A stretch of DNA of 64,000 nt from Thermoanaerobaculia bacterium (GCA_030431255.1 JAUIJL010000001.1:434001-498000), one strand, 5' to 3'; positions 26,979 through 36,070 are shown, counted from the stretch's first letter. Numbers and translations: made by a program. The notes: generated by a model from the letters alone, not told the origin.

Positions 26979-28613
26979 ATGTCTTCGCCATTCGAGCCCG
27001 ATCGACCGAGTCGAGAGCCGGGGCACAGCACCGAGACCGATTTCGGGGATCCCCTCAGCTCCTTCGGTCACGACCCCTTCGTGCCCGGCCTCACGGTGCT
27101 TTACCATGCCGATCTTCATCGAGTGGGTGAGCGAGCTGTGCTTTTGGACTTGGTGAGCAGAGGTAGCGGGACGGTCGAGCTCTCTCGCCGTCGGCCCGAC
27201 TTTGCCCCGCCGGCCGGGGGCTCCCGACGGCCCCTGGAGCATTCCGGCATCAGCCGTCGACCCATGGTCCTGCGTCGCGGGGTGGACGGCGGTCTGAGCC
27301 TGGACACCAGCGGCACCCGCACGCCGGTGGCGGTCAACGGCGATCCCGTTCGCGGAGCACGCGACATCTCGAAAGCCGAGCTCGATCATGGTGTAGTGCT
27401 GCTGCTGGGCATCGGCGTGGTGGTGTTGCTGCATCGTCTCGACCCTGTGGTCTTGCCGGATCTGCCCACCTACGGCCTGATCGGTGAAAGCTCGGCATTA
27501 CAGCGGGTCCGGGCGGAGGTCGGCAAGGTGTGCGACCTCGCCGTACCGGTGCTGTTGCGGGGTGAGACCGGAACCGGCAAGGAATTGGTGGCCCGAGCGA
27601 TTCACGACGCCGGATCCCGGCGGGATCGCCCTTTCGTGGCGGTCAACATGGCCGCCCTGCCGCCGTCCTTGGCCGCGGCCGAGCTCTTCGGCTCGGAACG
27701 GGGGGCCTTCACCGGCGCCGATCGCCGTCGTCAGGGCCTTTTCCAGCGTGCCCATACCGGCACGCTCTTCTTGGACGAGGTGGGCGAGGCGCCGCCGGAA
27801 GTCCAAGCCATGCTCCTGCGTACCCTGGAGACCGGCGAGGTGCGCTCGGTGGGCTCGGAGGAGGCACGCAACGTGGACGTGCGATTGATTTCGGCGACGG
27901 ACGCCGACCTCGAGGAGGGTATTGCCGAGCATCGATTCAGGGCTCCTTTGTTGCACCGTCTCTCCGGGTTCGATTTGCGATTGCCGCCGCTGAGGCAGCG
28001 GCGGGACGACTTCGGCAGATTGTTGAAGCATTTTTTGTGCCGGGAAATGGAAGCGGTAGGGGAGGAGGCTCGCCTTCACGCTTCCCGATCGCTCCGCCCT
28101 GGTATGCAGTGGCTTCCGGCCGAGGCGGTGGCCCGGATGGCCGTCTACCCGTGGCCGGGCAATGTGCGGCAGCTGCTGAACGTGGTTCGTCAAATCGTCA
28201 TTGCCGGTCGTGGGGAAGCGCGGGCTCGCTTGCCGGAAGCGGTGGAGATCCTGCTCGCCGGCGCGCCGTCGTTCCTGGACGGGCAGACCGTCACGGAGAC
28301 GCCGCAGCCGAGCTCCGAGCCGGCTTCGCGCGCCCTCAAACCCTCGGAAATCGACGACCAAACCCTCGTCGAGCTGCTGCGGGCCCATCGGTTCAATGTG
28401 CGCGCCGCCGCCGCCGCGGCCGACATTTCTCCCACCTCCCTTTACGCCTTGATAGAAGCCTGTCCGCTGGTGCGCAAACCCGCCGATCTTCAAGCGGATG
28501 AGGTGGCGGCGAGCCTCGAGCGCGCCCAGGGTGATGTCGACGCCGCGGCCATGGACTTGGAAGTCTCCAGCCTGGGGCTGAAGCGCCGACTGAAAGAGCT
28601 GGGCCTGCGCTAG
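26979..28613 (+). CDS. Sigma-54-dependent transcriptional activator (AAA+ with FHA-like N-terminus, Fis-type C-terminus)
   Basis: LIGESSALQRVRAEV, LLRGETGTGKELVARAIH, ELFGSERGAFTGAD (GAFTGA), LFLDEVGE, PWPGNVRQL. Confidence 0.85.
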   Translation: MSSPFEPDRPSREPGHSTETDFGDPLSSFGHDPFVPGLTVLYHADLHRVGERAVLLDLVSRGSGTVELSRRRPDFAPPAGGSRRPLEHSGISRRPMVLRRGVDGGLSLDTSGTRTPVAVNGDPVRGARDISKAELDHGVVLLLGIGVVVLLHRLDPVVLPDLPTYGLIGESSALQRVRAEVGKVCDLAVPVLLRGETGTGKELVARAIHDAGSRRDRPFVAVNMAALPPSLAAAELFGSERGAFTGADRRRQGLFQRAHTGTLFLDEVGEAPPEVQAMLLRTLETGEVRSVGSEEARNVDVRLISATDADLEEGIAEHRFRAPLLHRLSGFDLRLPPLRQRRDDFGRLLKHFLCREMEAVGEEARLHASRSLRPGMQWLPAEAVARMAVYPWPGNVRQLLNVVRQIVIAGRGEARARLPEAVEILLAGAPSFLDGQTVTETPQPSSEPASRALKPSEIDDQTLVELLRAHRFNVRAAAAAADISPTSLYALIEACPLVRKPADLQADEVAASLERAQGDVDAAAMDLEVSSLGLKRRLKELGLR

Positions 28614-28662
28614 ACATCTGCCGAGCCGTTTTTTCACTGATGAGTCGGGTGCTTCCGTTTGC

Positions 28663-28688
28663 GGGCGGGGGCAAGCCCCGCCCCTACG
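28663..28688. repeat. REP-like hairpin element GGGCGGGGGCAAGCCCCGCCCCTACG
   Basis: 7-8 bp GC stem plus CTACG tail; shares frame GGGCG....CAAGC..CGCCCCTACG with 39749-39774. Confidence 0.6.
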
Positions 28689-28734
28689 CCCGAGCGGGCA
28701 GATCCACCTGTTGGGCGGAGCTCAAGTCGTCCAG

Positions 28735-28766
28735 TGAACGTTCAATAAGCATTTATTGAACGTTCA
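28735..28766. repeat. Perfect 14-bp inverted repeat with 4-nt loop
   Basis: TGAACGTTCAATAA-GCAT-TTATTGAACGTTCA. Confidence 0.95.
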
Positions 28767-28944
28767 TGGGTCGTCTCGCGTTGCCTTTTGAAGGCTTTTC
28801 TTGCCCTTCAGCGGGTTTTTTCAGGCCGGCACGGGCCTTGAAAGATAGATCCCCGACAGCAACGTCCTCGACAGTCACAGTCCTCGACAAAAACCCTATA
28901 AAACCTGGGTTGGAAGACTCAGGTGCTAAAGGAAAGGAAATCCT

Positions 28945-29670
28945 ATGAAGAAACAACTGTTGCCCATCTTGCTCAGCCTCTCCTTCATGGCCTCGATCGT
29001 CGCGTTGCCTGCCGGCGCGGACCACACCACTCCCATCTATACCTGGAGCGAAGACGAGCAGCCCAAATCGATGGGATCCGCCTATGAATGGTTCTGTGGC
29101 TTTAAACACATCCAAGGAAAGTTCGAGGGGGAAGGAGAAGGTATCTTTCTCAGCATCGACGAGGTGAATGGTTCTGCTCAGTGGGCGATGCAAGGTCGCT
29201 CCGAAACCCACGGCCTCTACGCCGAAGCATTCTGTATCCCGGCTTCGGTCCCGCCCAAAGGCTACAGCTGGGCCCAAGGCCAGCCGCCGGTCAAGATGGG
29301 CTCAAATCAGGGGCAAGTGTGCGCGCTGACTGGTGTGGGTGGCAAATTCGAGGGTGAGGGGGAGATGGTGGAGGTTTCGGTAGACAATGGTCAGTGGGTC
29401 CTTTACGGCAAGTCGAACCAAAAAGGGGTAAACGCCACCGCCGCCTGCTTCAAAACCACCGCGAAACAGAGCTTCCACAGGTGGAATGAAGGAAAGCCCA
29501 GCTTAGTTCTAGGTAGCGCGCTCGACCGCCAATGTTTCCTGCTCTCCATGCAAGGTAAATTCGAAGGCTCCGGGGAACAGGTCTACTTATTCTTTGAGCA
29601 AGGTAGTTGGCGTCTATATGGGGTTTCGAACCAACACGGAGTGTCCACATCGGCCGTTTGCATCGATTGA
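28945..29670 (+). CDS. Secreted protein made of three ~70-aa tandem repeats with paired cysteines
   Basis: Signal peptide; repeats built on MGS...C...GKFEGEGE...NGQWVLYGKSNQ-GV-A-AC. Confidence 0.75.
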   Translation: MKKQLLPILLSLSFMASIVALPAGADHTTPIYTWSEDEQPKSMGSAYEWFCGFKHIQGKFEGEGEGIFLSIDEVNGSAQWAMQGRSETHGLYAEAFCIPASVPPKGYSWAQGQPPVKMGSNQGQVCALTGVGGKFEGEGEMVEVSVDNGQWVLYGKSNQKGVNATAACFKTTAKQSFHRWNEGKPSLVLGSALDRQCFLLSMQGKFEGSGEQVYLFFEQGSWRLYGVSNQHGVSTSAVCID

Positions 29671-29723
29671 TGCCCGAAGATCTTTTAGTTTGAACGCGGA
29701 ATCACCGACCAAGGAGATCAAAT

Positions 29724-30236
29724 ATGCCTATCCATGACTACATCATCGATCAGCTACCGGAAGATGTCCAAGCGATCATCGAAAATTACGAAGGCTTCAC
29801 CGACATCGACGACTTCATGAATGGGGTTCTCAATGACCAACACTGGTTTTATGAAGCGACCATCCAAGGCTGGATCTATCAGCTACTTTATTCCGGCTAC
29901 CAGACGACATTTCTTTTCTTCCTCGAGCAACCCTACAACACCGCGGCCGCCCAGGGAGGCCGTAGCGACATCACATTTGTCGAGCACGGGCCTTGGATAA
30001 CCAGCGCTATTGAGGTTAAGTCGGATTTCGTTTACGAATCCATGCTGGTAGATATGCAGGTGCTGAATGCCCAGATAAACGCGGGAAACATCGCCTCGGG
30101 TTACGGCATCTTCTGCGCCTCGAGCGAAGCGCAAATCCAGGACTGGCAGACGAAATTTGCCCAGGAGCCCGACCTCACCCTCAACTTCCAGAACGGAAGG
30201 CTTTTTTCCGTGGGAATCGTCGGCGAGCCCAGGTAG
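29724..30236 (+). CDS. Hypothetical protein with PD-(D/E)XK nuclease-like motif
   Basis: SDITFVEHGPWITSAIEVKS (D...ExK); AAGGAG RBS. Confidence 0.5.
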   Translation: MPIHDYIIDQLPEDVQAIIENYEGFTDIDDFMNGVLNDQHWFYEATIQGWIYQLLYSGYQTTFLFFLEQPYNTAAAQGGRSDITFVEHGPWITSAIEVKSDFVYESMLVDMQVLNAQINAGNIASGYGIFCASSEAQIQDWQTKFAQEPDLTLNFQNGRLFSVGIVGEPR

Positions 30237-30309
30237 GCCGGCGAGCCTTCGATTCCTCCATCCCGTCGGGAGGGATGACTCCTATTCCGTCCGATTCCGT
30301 TCCAAGCTG

Positions 30310-30699
30310 CTACCACCGTACCTGACCTTCGGCCAAACCGATGGCCCGCTCGAGGGTCGACAAAACATGGTGTCGGGCGTCCGGATCGATGCCGTCCAAG
30401 AATTCGCCCTGAATTTGAAAACCCGACTTGCGACCGGTCGGCAGGTCGACCTCGTAGGTCACGTGCACGAAATGGCTGGCCGGATCGGGGTCGTCCGGTG
30501 CGGCCGCCAGGTTGTGGATGAAGATCGACCGATCCGACGCCCGCTGCCAGCTGATCCGCGTGGTGAGCCCGAAGTCGTCCGTATACCAGGGGCTCCACTC
30601 GTGCTCTTTCAGGTGAAAGCCTTTGAGCGGCAAACGCCCTTCCGCGACGGCCTGTTCCGGCCCCATGACCTCGAAATGCTCACCGGTCTTTCTTGACAT
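30310..30699 (-). CDS. Hypothetical protein, divergent from the RiPP-like operon
   Basis: 129-aa ORF; no family recognised. Confidence 0.5.
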   Translation of the reverse strand: MSRKTGEHFEVMGPEQAVAEGRLPLKGFHLKEHEWSPWYTDDFGLTTRISWQRASDRSIFIHNLAAAPDDPDPASHFVHVTYEVDLPTGRKSGFQIQGEFLDGIDPDARHHVLSTLERAIGLAEGQVRW

Positions 30700-30838
30700 A
30701 CTGTCTCCAACTGGTTACAACCTTCACGTATTCTCTCGTATCGTTCCGCATCGAGCCACCGCCAAAGGCTCGAAAAAAACGAGACGGGCCCGGTGCCCGA
30801 CCTATGCGGACATCCCTCTCAACCGAAGGAGACACGAC

Positions 30839-30994
30839 ATGAACCCGAAGCAAGTGACCCCGCAGGATCTGAAAGCCCAGGAAGCCGGTCCGATCCAGAC
30901 CCGAGATCATGAGCTGAGCACCTGTCCGACCTGCGTCTCGGGCATTGAAGCGTCTACCCTCGAGAAGAACTATCTCGAGATTCTGAAACGCTGA
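30839..30994 (+). CDS. Candidate RiPP precursor peptide (51 aa) MNPKQVTPQDLKAQEAGPIQTRDHELSTCPTCVSGIEASTLEKNYLEILKR
   Basis: Strong GAAGGAG RBS; CxxC core-like motif; directly upstream of a DUF692/MNIO gene. Confidence 0.75.
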   Translation: MNPKQVTPQDLKAQEAGPIQTRDHELSTCPTCVSGIEASTLEKNYLEILKR

Positions 30995-31004
30995 TCCCCA
31001 CATT

Positions 31005-31040
31005 TCCGGCCCCGTGTCCGCATGCGGACGCGGGGCCGGA
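31005..31040 (+). promoter_or_regulatory. Strong hairpin between peptide and MNIO gene (possible attenuator or mRNA-processing element)
   Basis: TCCGGCCCCG-T-GTCCGCATGCGGAC-G-CGGGGCCGGA, overlapped by alternative hairpin CGGATC-TTC-GATCCG. Confidence 0.7.
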
Positions 31041-31123
31041 TCTTCGATCCGCATCCGAAGCTCACCATCCAATTCCGTTCTCGATTCCAGCCCGGCGAGA
31101 CCGCACCTCTCCAGGAGACCTCC

Positions 31124-32041
31124 ATGGGTTTGAGCGACCCCATTTCTGAGATTCCACGCTTGGGCGTGGGTCTATCGTTCCAGGACACCCTCTCCAATTT
31201 CGTGTGCGAGCACTTGGATGCGTTCGACTACCTGGAGGTCGTTCCCGATTCCCTGTGGGACGATCGTGGCCGGGGTGCCCGACCGCGCTATGAAGAGAAA
31301 CAAGCTTTCCTCGACTTGCTGGGATTCGTCGCTGAGCACAAGCCGATCATCGGTCACAGCATCGGCCTGTCCATCGGCACCGACGACGACATCGATCCCG
31401 AGCACGTCGAGCAGATCGCCACATGGCAGAAGCGCTACCAATTCCCTTGGCATAGCGACCATCTGAGCTTCAACCGTTTGGACCACGCCAGCGGCCATTC
31501 CATCGACGTCGGCTTCACCATGCCGGTGCCATACGATTCCGCGGTCCTCGATCTGCTGGCGAGCAAAGTCGACACCATGCAGCGCCGGGTTCCGGCTCCT
31601 TTCCTGCTGGAGAATAATGTGTATTATTTCCAGATTCCCGAGCAGGAGATGACCGAGGCGGAGTTTCTCAACCGGCTCACGGAGCGCACGGGCTGCGGCC
31701 TGCTGCTCGACCTGCACAATGTGTATGTCAACTCTCGCAACCACGGCTTCGAGCCCCGGGAATTTCTCGAAGGCTTCGATCTCACCCGAGTGGTGGAGAT
31801 GCATATCGCCGGTGGCTTGAGCGTGGAAGGGGCCTATCTCGACGCCCATTCCGGCCCTTGTCCCGAAGCGGTGTGGGATCTGCTGGATTGGGTCATGCCG
31901 CGGGTGCCGAACCTCGGCGGTGTGACCTTTGAGGTGTTCTCCACCTACTATCCGAAAATGGGACCCGAGCGATTGCTCGAGGAGCTGGCCCGAGCGCGCG
32001 AGGCCACCGCCGATCATTTCGCCGCCACCGCGGCCTGTTGA
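31124..32041 (+). CDS. DUF692 / MNIO (multinuclear non-heme iron-dependent oxidative) enzyme, MbnB/TglH-like
   Basis: LGVGLSFQDTL, FDYLEVVPDSLW, IGHSIGLSIGT, WHSDHLSF, LLENNVYYF, TGCGLLLDLHNVYVNSRNHG, VVEMHIAGGLSVEGAYLDAHSGPCPEAVWDLLDWV; start at MGLSDP with AGGAG. Confidence 0.9.
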   Translation: MGLSDPISEIPRLGVGLSFQDTLSNFVCEHLDAFDYLEVVPDSLWDDRGRGARPRYEEKQAFLDLLGFVAEHKPIIGHSIGLSIGTDDDIDPEHVEQIATWQKRYQFPWHSDHLSFNRLDHASGHSIDVGFTMPVPYDSAVLDLLASKVDTMQRRVPAPFLLENNVYYFQIPEQEMTEAEFLNRLTERTGCGLLLDLHNVYVNSRNHGFEPREFLEGFDLTRVVEMHIAGGLSVEGAYLDAHSGPCPEAVWDLLDWVMPRVPNLGGVTFEVFSTYYPKMGPERLLEELARAREATADHFAATAAC

Positions 32042-32062
32042 GCCCAGAGGTTTGGCGCGGGA

Positions 32063-32701
32063 ATGACACTCCACGGCTTTCAACAGGCCCTCTCCGAGCT
32101 GGTTCTATCGTCGGATCTGCGATCCCAAGTCGCGGATCGGGGAGCCGACGCCCTCGGCGCCTTCGATCTGGATCCTAGAGAGACGCGGCGGCTGCTGTCG
32201 ATCGCCGAGCAATCGGGCTTGGGCACCGGTATTCTGATCCACCGTTCTTTCCGCCTCAGCATGTTGGTGCGCTCGCTGCCGCGAGCCTGTGAGCTGCTCG
32301 GAGCCGGGCTGTCGGATCTGGTCCACGACTATTGGGACGAGCATTTGCCTCTGCACTACAACTTTGTTTGGGAGTCGTGTCGGTTTGCCGGTTACCTGAG
32401 GCGGCAGTTGGAAGACGGCTCGTTGACGGAGCCGCTGTTGAGCGACCTCTTGCGCATCGACCTGGCGTCCATGGCCTTGCGGCGGGGTTTGCAGCCCGAG
32501 CAAGTCGCGCTGGATCCGCGGCCCGGAGCCGGCGACCTCTTGGAGGCATCGACTCCGAATCGGCTGGTCTTATTCTGTGGCCACGACCCGCGAGCGCTGC
32601 TGACCGGCGACGACCCAGGGGCGGCGAGCCCGTCGAGAGGGGAGTATCGGCTGGTCATCAGCCGACAGCCGGGCGGCGATCTCGAATTCGAATCGGCCTG
32701 A
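32063..32701 (+). CDS. MNIO partner protein (MbnC/DUF2063-like RiPP recognition protein)
   Basis: Position directly after the MNIO gene; N-term LHGFQQALSELVLSSDLRSQV and later LPRACELLGAGLSDLVHDYW similar to such partners. Confidence 0.65.
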   Translation: MTLHGFQQALSELVLSSDLRSQVADRGADALGAFDLDPRETRRLLSIAEQSGLGTGILIHRSFRLSMLVRSLPRACELLGAGLSDLVHDYWDEHLPLHYNFVWESCRFAGYLRRQLEDGSLTEPLLSDLLRIDLASMALRRGLQPEQVALDPRPGAGDLLEASTPNRLVLFCGHDPRALLTGDDPGAASPSRGEYRLVISRQPGGDLEFESA

Positions 32702-32719
32702 GGCGGTCCATCCTCGGCC

Positions 32720-35164
32720 ATGAAGCTCCCGCAGCGAAACGTGCTCGACCGCCACAGATGGTCGGTCATCCTCACCTTGGCGATCCTCACTTTGGCCGTC
32801 GGTCTCGGGGCGGGCGCCGTCGGCTTTACCGTGCTCGACCGGGTGTTGCTCAGGCCGTTGCCGTTTCCCCAATCGGAAACCCTCTACGCCCTGCACCACA
32901 CCGCCCCCGGTTTGAATCTTGCACGCCTCGAGCTGTCCGACGCCACCTATTGGTTGTATCGCCAGAGCCGGACCCTGGACGGCTTGGGAATTTACCGAGT
33001 CACCGACGTCGACGTCACGGGAGATTGGGCGCCCGAGCGGTTGACCGCAGCCCTGGTGTCCGCGGAGCTGCTGCCCATGCTCGGGGCCGTGCCGGTCCAC
33101 GGTCGGGGATTCGTCGACGAGGAAGAGGTGCCCGGCGGCATCGACGCGGTGATGATCGGAGCCGGCTATTGGCGTCGGCGATTCGGCGGTGAAAACGAGA
33201 TCTTGGGCCAACGCCTCATCGTCGACGGCCGGCCACGCACGATCGTCGGAGTGCTGCCGTCGACCTTTCGCTTTCCGTCGTCCGAGGTCGATTTGTGGAT
33301 GCCCCTGGCCCTCGATCCAGAGACCGCCGTGGGGGCCCGTTTCGAATTCTCGGCCGTCACCCGTTTGCCCTCGCGGTCGGCGGTCGATTCGGCACTCGGG
33401 GATTTGCGCGGCCGACTGCCGCGCCTGGTGGTGGACTACCCGCAATCGCGCTGGACCGAGGCCTTGCTCGAATCCTCGGACCTGACACCGGTTCTAATAC
33501 CGCTCAAGGACGAGCTGGTGGGAGGTCTGAACGACTATCTTTGGGCCCAAGCGGTAGCGGTCGGCCTGCTGCTGCTGGCCGCCTGCCTGAACGTCGCGAC
33601 CCTGCTCTTGGTGCGGGCGGAGGATCGACGGCCGGAAACGGCCCTGCGGGTCGCCCTCGGTGCCGATCGTCGACAGCTTTTGGCACACCACTTGAAGCCG
33701 GGGCTGGGGATCGGTGCGGCGGCAGGAGTGCTGGGCCTCGGGTTTGCCGTCATTGGGCTGCACCTTTTGGCGACCCATGGACCTGAAATCTTGAGCTCGA
33801 CGCGTCGCCTGACCGCCGACGGACGGACCGTGCTGCTGACCCTGGGCGTGGCCCTCGCGTTGGGCACCGCCCTGGGTTTGCTCACCGGATTGCGCGGGGT
33901 GGAGGATCCGGCTCGATGGCTGCGCTCCGGCGGCGCGACCCCGGCCCAACAGCGGGAGCGAACGGTGTTGGTGGTGCTTCAAGTGGCGGTCGCCACGGCA
34001 TTGTGCACGGGGGCCGCCACCCTGGGCGTCGGTTTGATGGAGCTGCGCCGCGTGGACCCGGGCTTTGAGGTCAACCATGCGCTGAGCTTCGATCTTCGGC
34101 TGCCAAAGGCCCGATACGCCGACGCCGACGCCGTGGCGGCCTTTTACGGCAGAGCTCTCGAGAGTCTGGCAAGCCTGCCAGGAGTCGCGTCCGTGGGTGG
34201 CGTCCACCGCCTGCCGCTCACCGGGGGGGGAAGCACCAACGGCTGGACCGCCGAGGGCGCGACCCGCGGACCCGACGAAGGTCCGGCCGTTTTCGCCACC
34301 CGATGGGCGTCCGAGGGGTATTTTCAGGCCATGGACATCCCCCTGCTCCGGGGGCGTGCCTTCGAGCCGGCGGATCGCGAGCTGGTCAGGCCGGTGGCGG
34401 TGATCAGCCACGCTTTCGCGACCCATTTCTGGGGCGACGAGGATCCATTGGGCCGTCGCATCGCCCTCGGCACCGGCGAAAACGGTCCGTGGTACACGGT
34501 GGTCGGCGTGGTCGGCGACGTCCGGGATCGCAGCCTGAGCGGGCCTCCGGAGGCCATGGCCTACCTGCCCCTGATCACCCATTTACCCCGCCGAGAAGCA
34601 GCCTACGCGCCGTCGCAGCTGAGTCTGGTGCTGCGGGGCGGGGTCGGTGGCTCTGGTTTCGGTCCGGGCTTCCAGCCCGCGATACGTCAGCTTATTTCCG
34701 AGCTCGATCCCGAGCTGCCGATCAGCCGCATGGGACCCTTGGAACACCTGGCACGGAACGATCTCGCCGCTTCGCGTTTTGCCCTGACGCTGCTTCTCGC
34801 CACCGCTGGGGCCACCGGAGTGCCGGCAGTCGTCGGTCTATTCGGCTTGATCGCCTATTGGGTCCGCAGCCGGCGACGGGATTTCGGCGTGCGCCTGGCC
34901 CTCGGAGCCGATCCCAGGCGATTGCTGTGGCAGGTGCACGGCAAGTCCTTGAGGCTCACCGCGATCGGGGTCGTCCTCGGCTTGGTCGGAGCCGGCGTCG
35001 CCGGCGGTTATGTCGAGCATTTGATCTACGGGGTGCGCGCGATCGAGCCCTGGATCTACCTGACGGTGGCGCTGCTCTTCCTGCTCACCGCCCTGGTCGC
35101 CGGCCACGGGCCGGCCCGCCATGCGGCCAAGACCGATCCTCGGCAGGCCTTGCGCCAGGACTGA
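32720..35164 (+). CDS. ADOP/MacB-like ABC transporter permease (FtsX domains)
   Basis: VLDRVLLRPLPFPQSETL, SAELLPMLGAVPVHGRGF, VVGVVGDVRDRSL, VRSRRRDFGVRLALGADPRRLLWQV, DPRQALRQD; no ATPase fused. Confidence 0.88.
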   Translation: MKLPQRNVLDRHRWSVILTLAILTLAVGLGAGAVGFTVLDRVLLRPLPFPQSETLYALHHTAPGLNLARLELSDATYWLYRQSRTLDGLGIYRVTDVDVTGDWAPERLTAALVSAELLPMLGAVPVHGRGFVDEEEVPGGIDAVMIGAGYWRRRFGGENEILGQRLIVDGRPRTIVGVLPSTFRFPSSEVDLWMPLALDPETAVGARFEFSAVTRLPSRSAVDSALGDLRGRLPRLVVDYPQSRWTEALLESSDLTPVLIPLKDELVGGLNDYLWAQAVAVGLLLLAACLNVATLLLVRAEDRRPETALRVALGADRRQLLAHHLKPGLGIGAAAGVLGLGFAVIGLHLLATHGPEILSSTRRLTADGRTVLLTLGVALALGTALGLLTGLRGVEDPARWLRSGGATPAQQRERTVLVVLQVAVATALCTGAATLGVGLMELRRVDPGFEVNHALSFDLRLPKARYADADAVAAFYGRALESLASLPGVASVGGVHRLPLTGGGSTNGWTAEGATRGPDEGPAVFATRWASEGYFQAMDIPLLRGRAFEPADRELVRPVAVISHAFATHFWGDEDPLGRRIALGTGENGPWYTVVGVVGDVRDRSLSGPPEAMAYLPLITHLPRREAAYAPSQLSLVLRGGVGGSGFGPGFQPAIRQLISELDPELPISRMGPLEHLARNDLAASRFALTLLLATAGATGVPAVVGLFGLIAYWVRSRRRDFGVRLALGADPRRLLWQVHGKSLRLTAIGVVLGLVGAGVAGGYVEHLIYGVRAIEPWIYLTVALLFLLTALVAGHGPARHAAKTDPRQALRQD

Positions 35165-35165
35165 G

Positions 35166-35230
35166 TCTTCAGGGAGTGTCTTCAGGGAGTGTCTTCAGGG
35201 AGTGTCTTCAGGGAGTGCGTTCAGGGAGTG
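35166..35230. repeat. 5 x 13-bp tandem repeat TCTTCAGGGAGTG
   Basis: Four identical units plus one CGTTCAGGGAGTG unit. Confidence 0.95.
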
Positions 35231-35338
35231 TTGATATATTGCTCCCACGAAGCCGATGGTCCGCGAGCCGCTGAGCCCGGCCGATCAGAATGACGGATTT
35301 TTCAGAATGAGGATAAGCATGAGCGCAGGCTTTAAAGC

Positions 35339-36070
35339 ATGAACGACGAGCATGAGCTGAATCAGAGTCTTGCGGTTTTGATTGACGCCGACAACGCACG
35401 GGCCTCGGTCATCGACCCTCTTTTGGCAGAAGTGGCCAAATACGGGGTTGCCAGTGTGAAACGAATTTACGGCGATTGGACGACGCCGCAGCTGGGAAGC
35501 TGGAAAGCAGTGTTGTTGGAGCACTCCATCCATCCCGTCCAGCAGTTTCGCTACACGGTAGGAAAGAACGCCACCGACAGCGCCATGATCATCGATGCGA
35601 TGGATTTGCTCTTCACGGGACGATTCGACGGATTCTGCCTGGTGTCGAGCGATAGCGACTTCACCCGGCTGGCTTCGCGGATTCGGGAAGAAGGAAAGCG
35701 AGTCTACGGCTTCGGCGAGAAGAAGACCCCTCGACCGTTCGTCGCGGCTTGCGACAAATTCATCTATTCGGAGGTGCTGCTGGCCGACGCGTCCACCGAT
35801 GCTCCGTCCAAGGGCAAGAGCGGAAAAGAGCTGCGCGGTGACACTCATCTGGTGAGTCTCCTGCGCACGGCCGCGGATGCCGTCTCCGATGACGATGGTT
35901 GGGCCCATCTGGGAGCCCTGGGAAGCCATATCGCCAATCAGGCTCCGGATTTCGACCCCCGAAATTACGGTTTTAAGAAGCTCAGCGATTTGGTGGTTGC
36001 CATCGGCCTCTTCGAGGTCAGCCGGAAGTCGAAGAATATTTTGATTCGCGACGGACGGAAGCGGGCCTAG
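35339..36070 (+). CDS. NYN-domain RNase-like protein with C-terminal OST-HTH/LOTUS domain (LabA/DUF88-like)
   Basis: LAVLIDADNARASV, NATDSAMIIDAMDLLF, GFCLVSSDSDFTRLASRIREEGKRVYGFG; C-term SHIANQAPDFDPRNYGFKKLSDLVVAIGLFEV. Confidence 0.9.
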   Translation: MNDEHELNQSLAVLIDADNARASVIDPLLAEVAKYGVASVKRIYGDWTTPQLGSWKAVLLEHSIHPVQQFRYTVGKNATDSAMIIDAMDLLFTGRFDGFCLVSSDSDFTRLASRIREEGKRVYGFGEKKTPRPFVAACDKFIYSEVLLADASTDAPSKGKSGKELRGDTHLVSLLRTAADAVSDDDGWAHLGALGSHIANQAPDFDPRNYGFKKLSDLVVAIGLFEVSRKSKNILIRDGRKRA

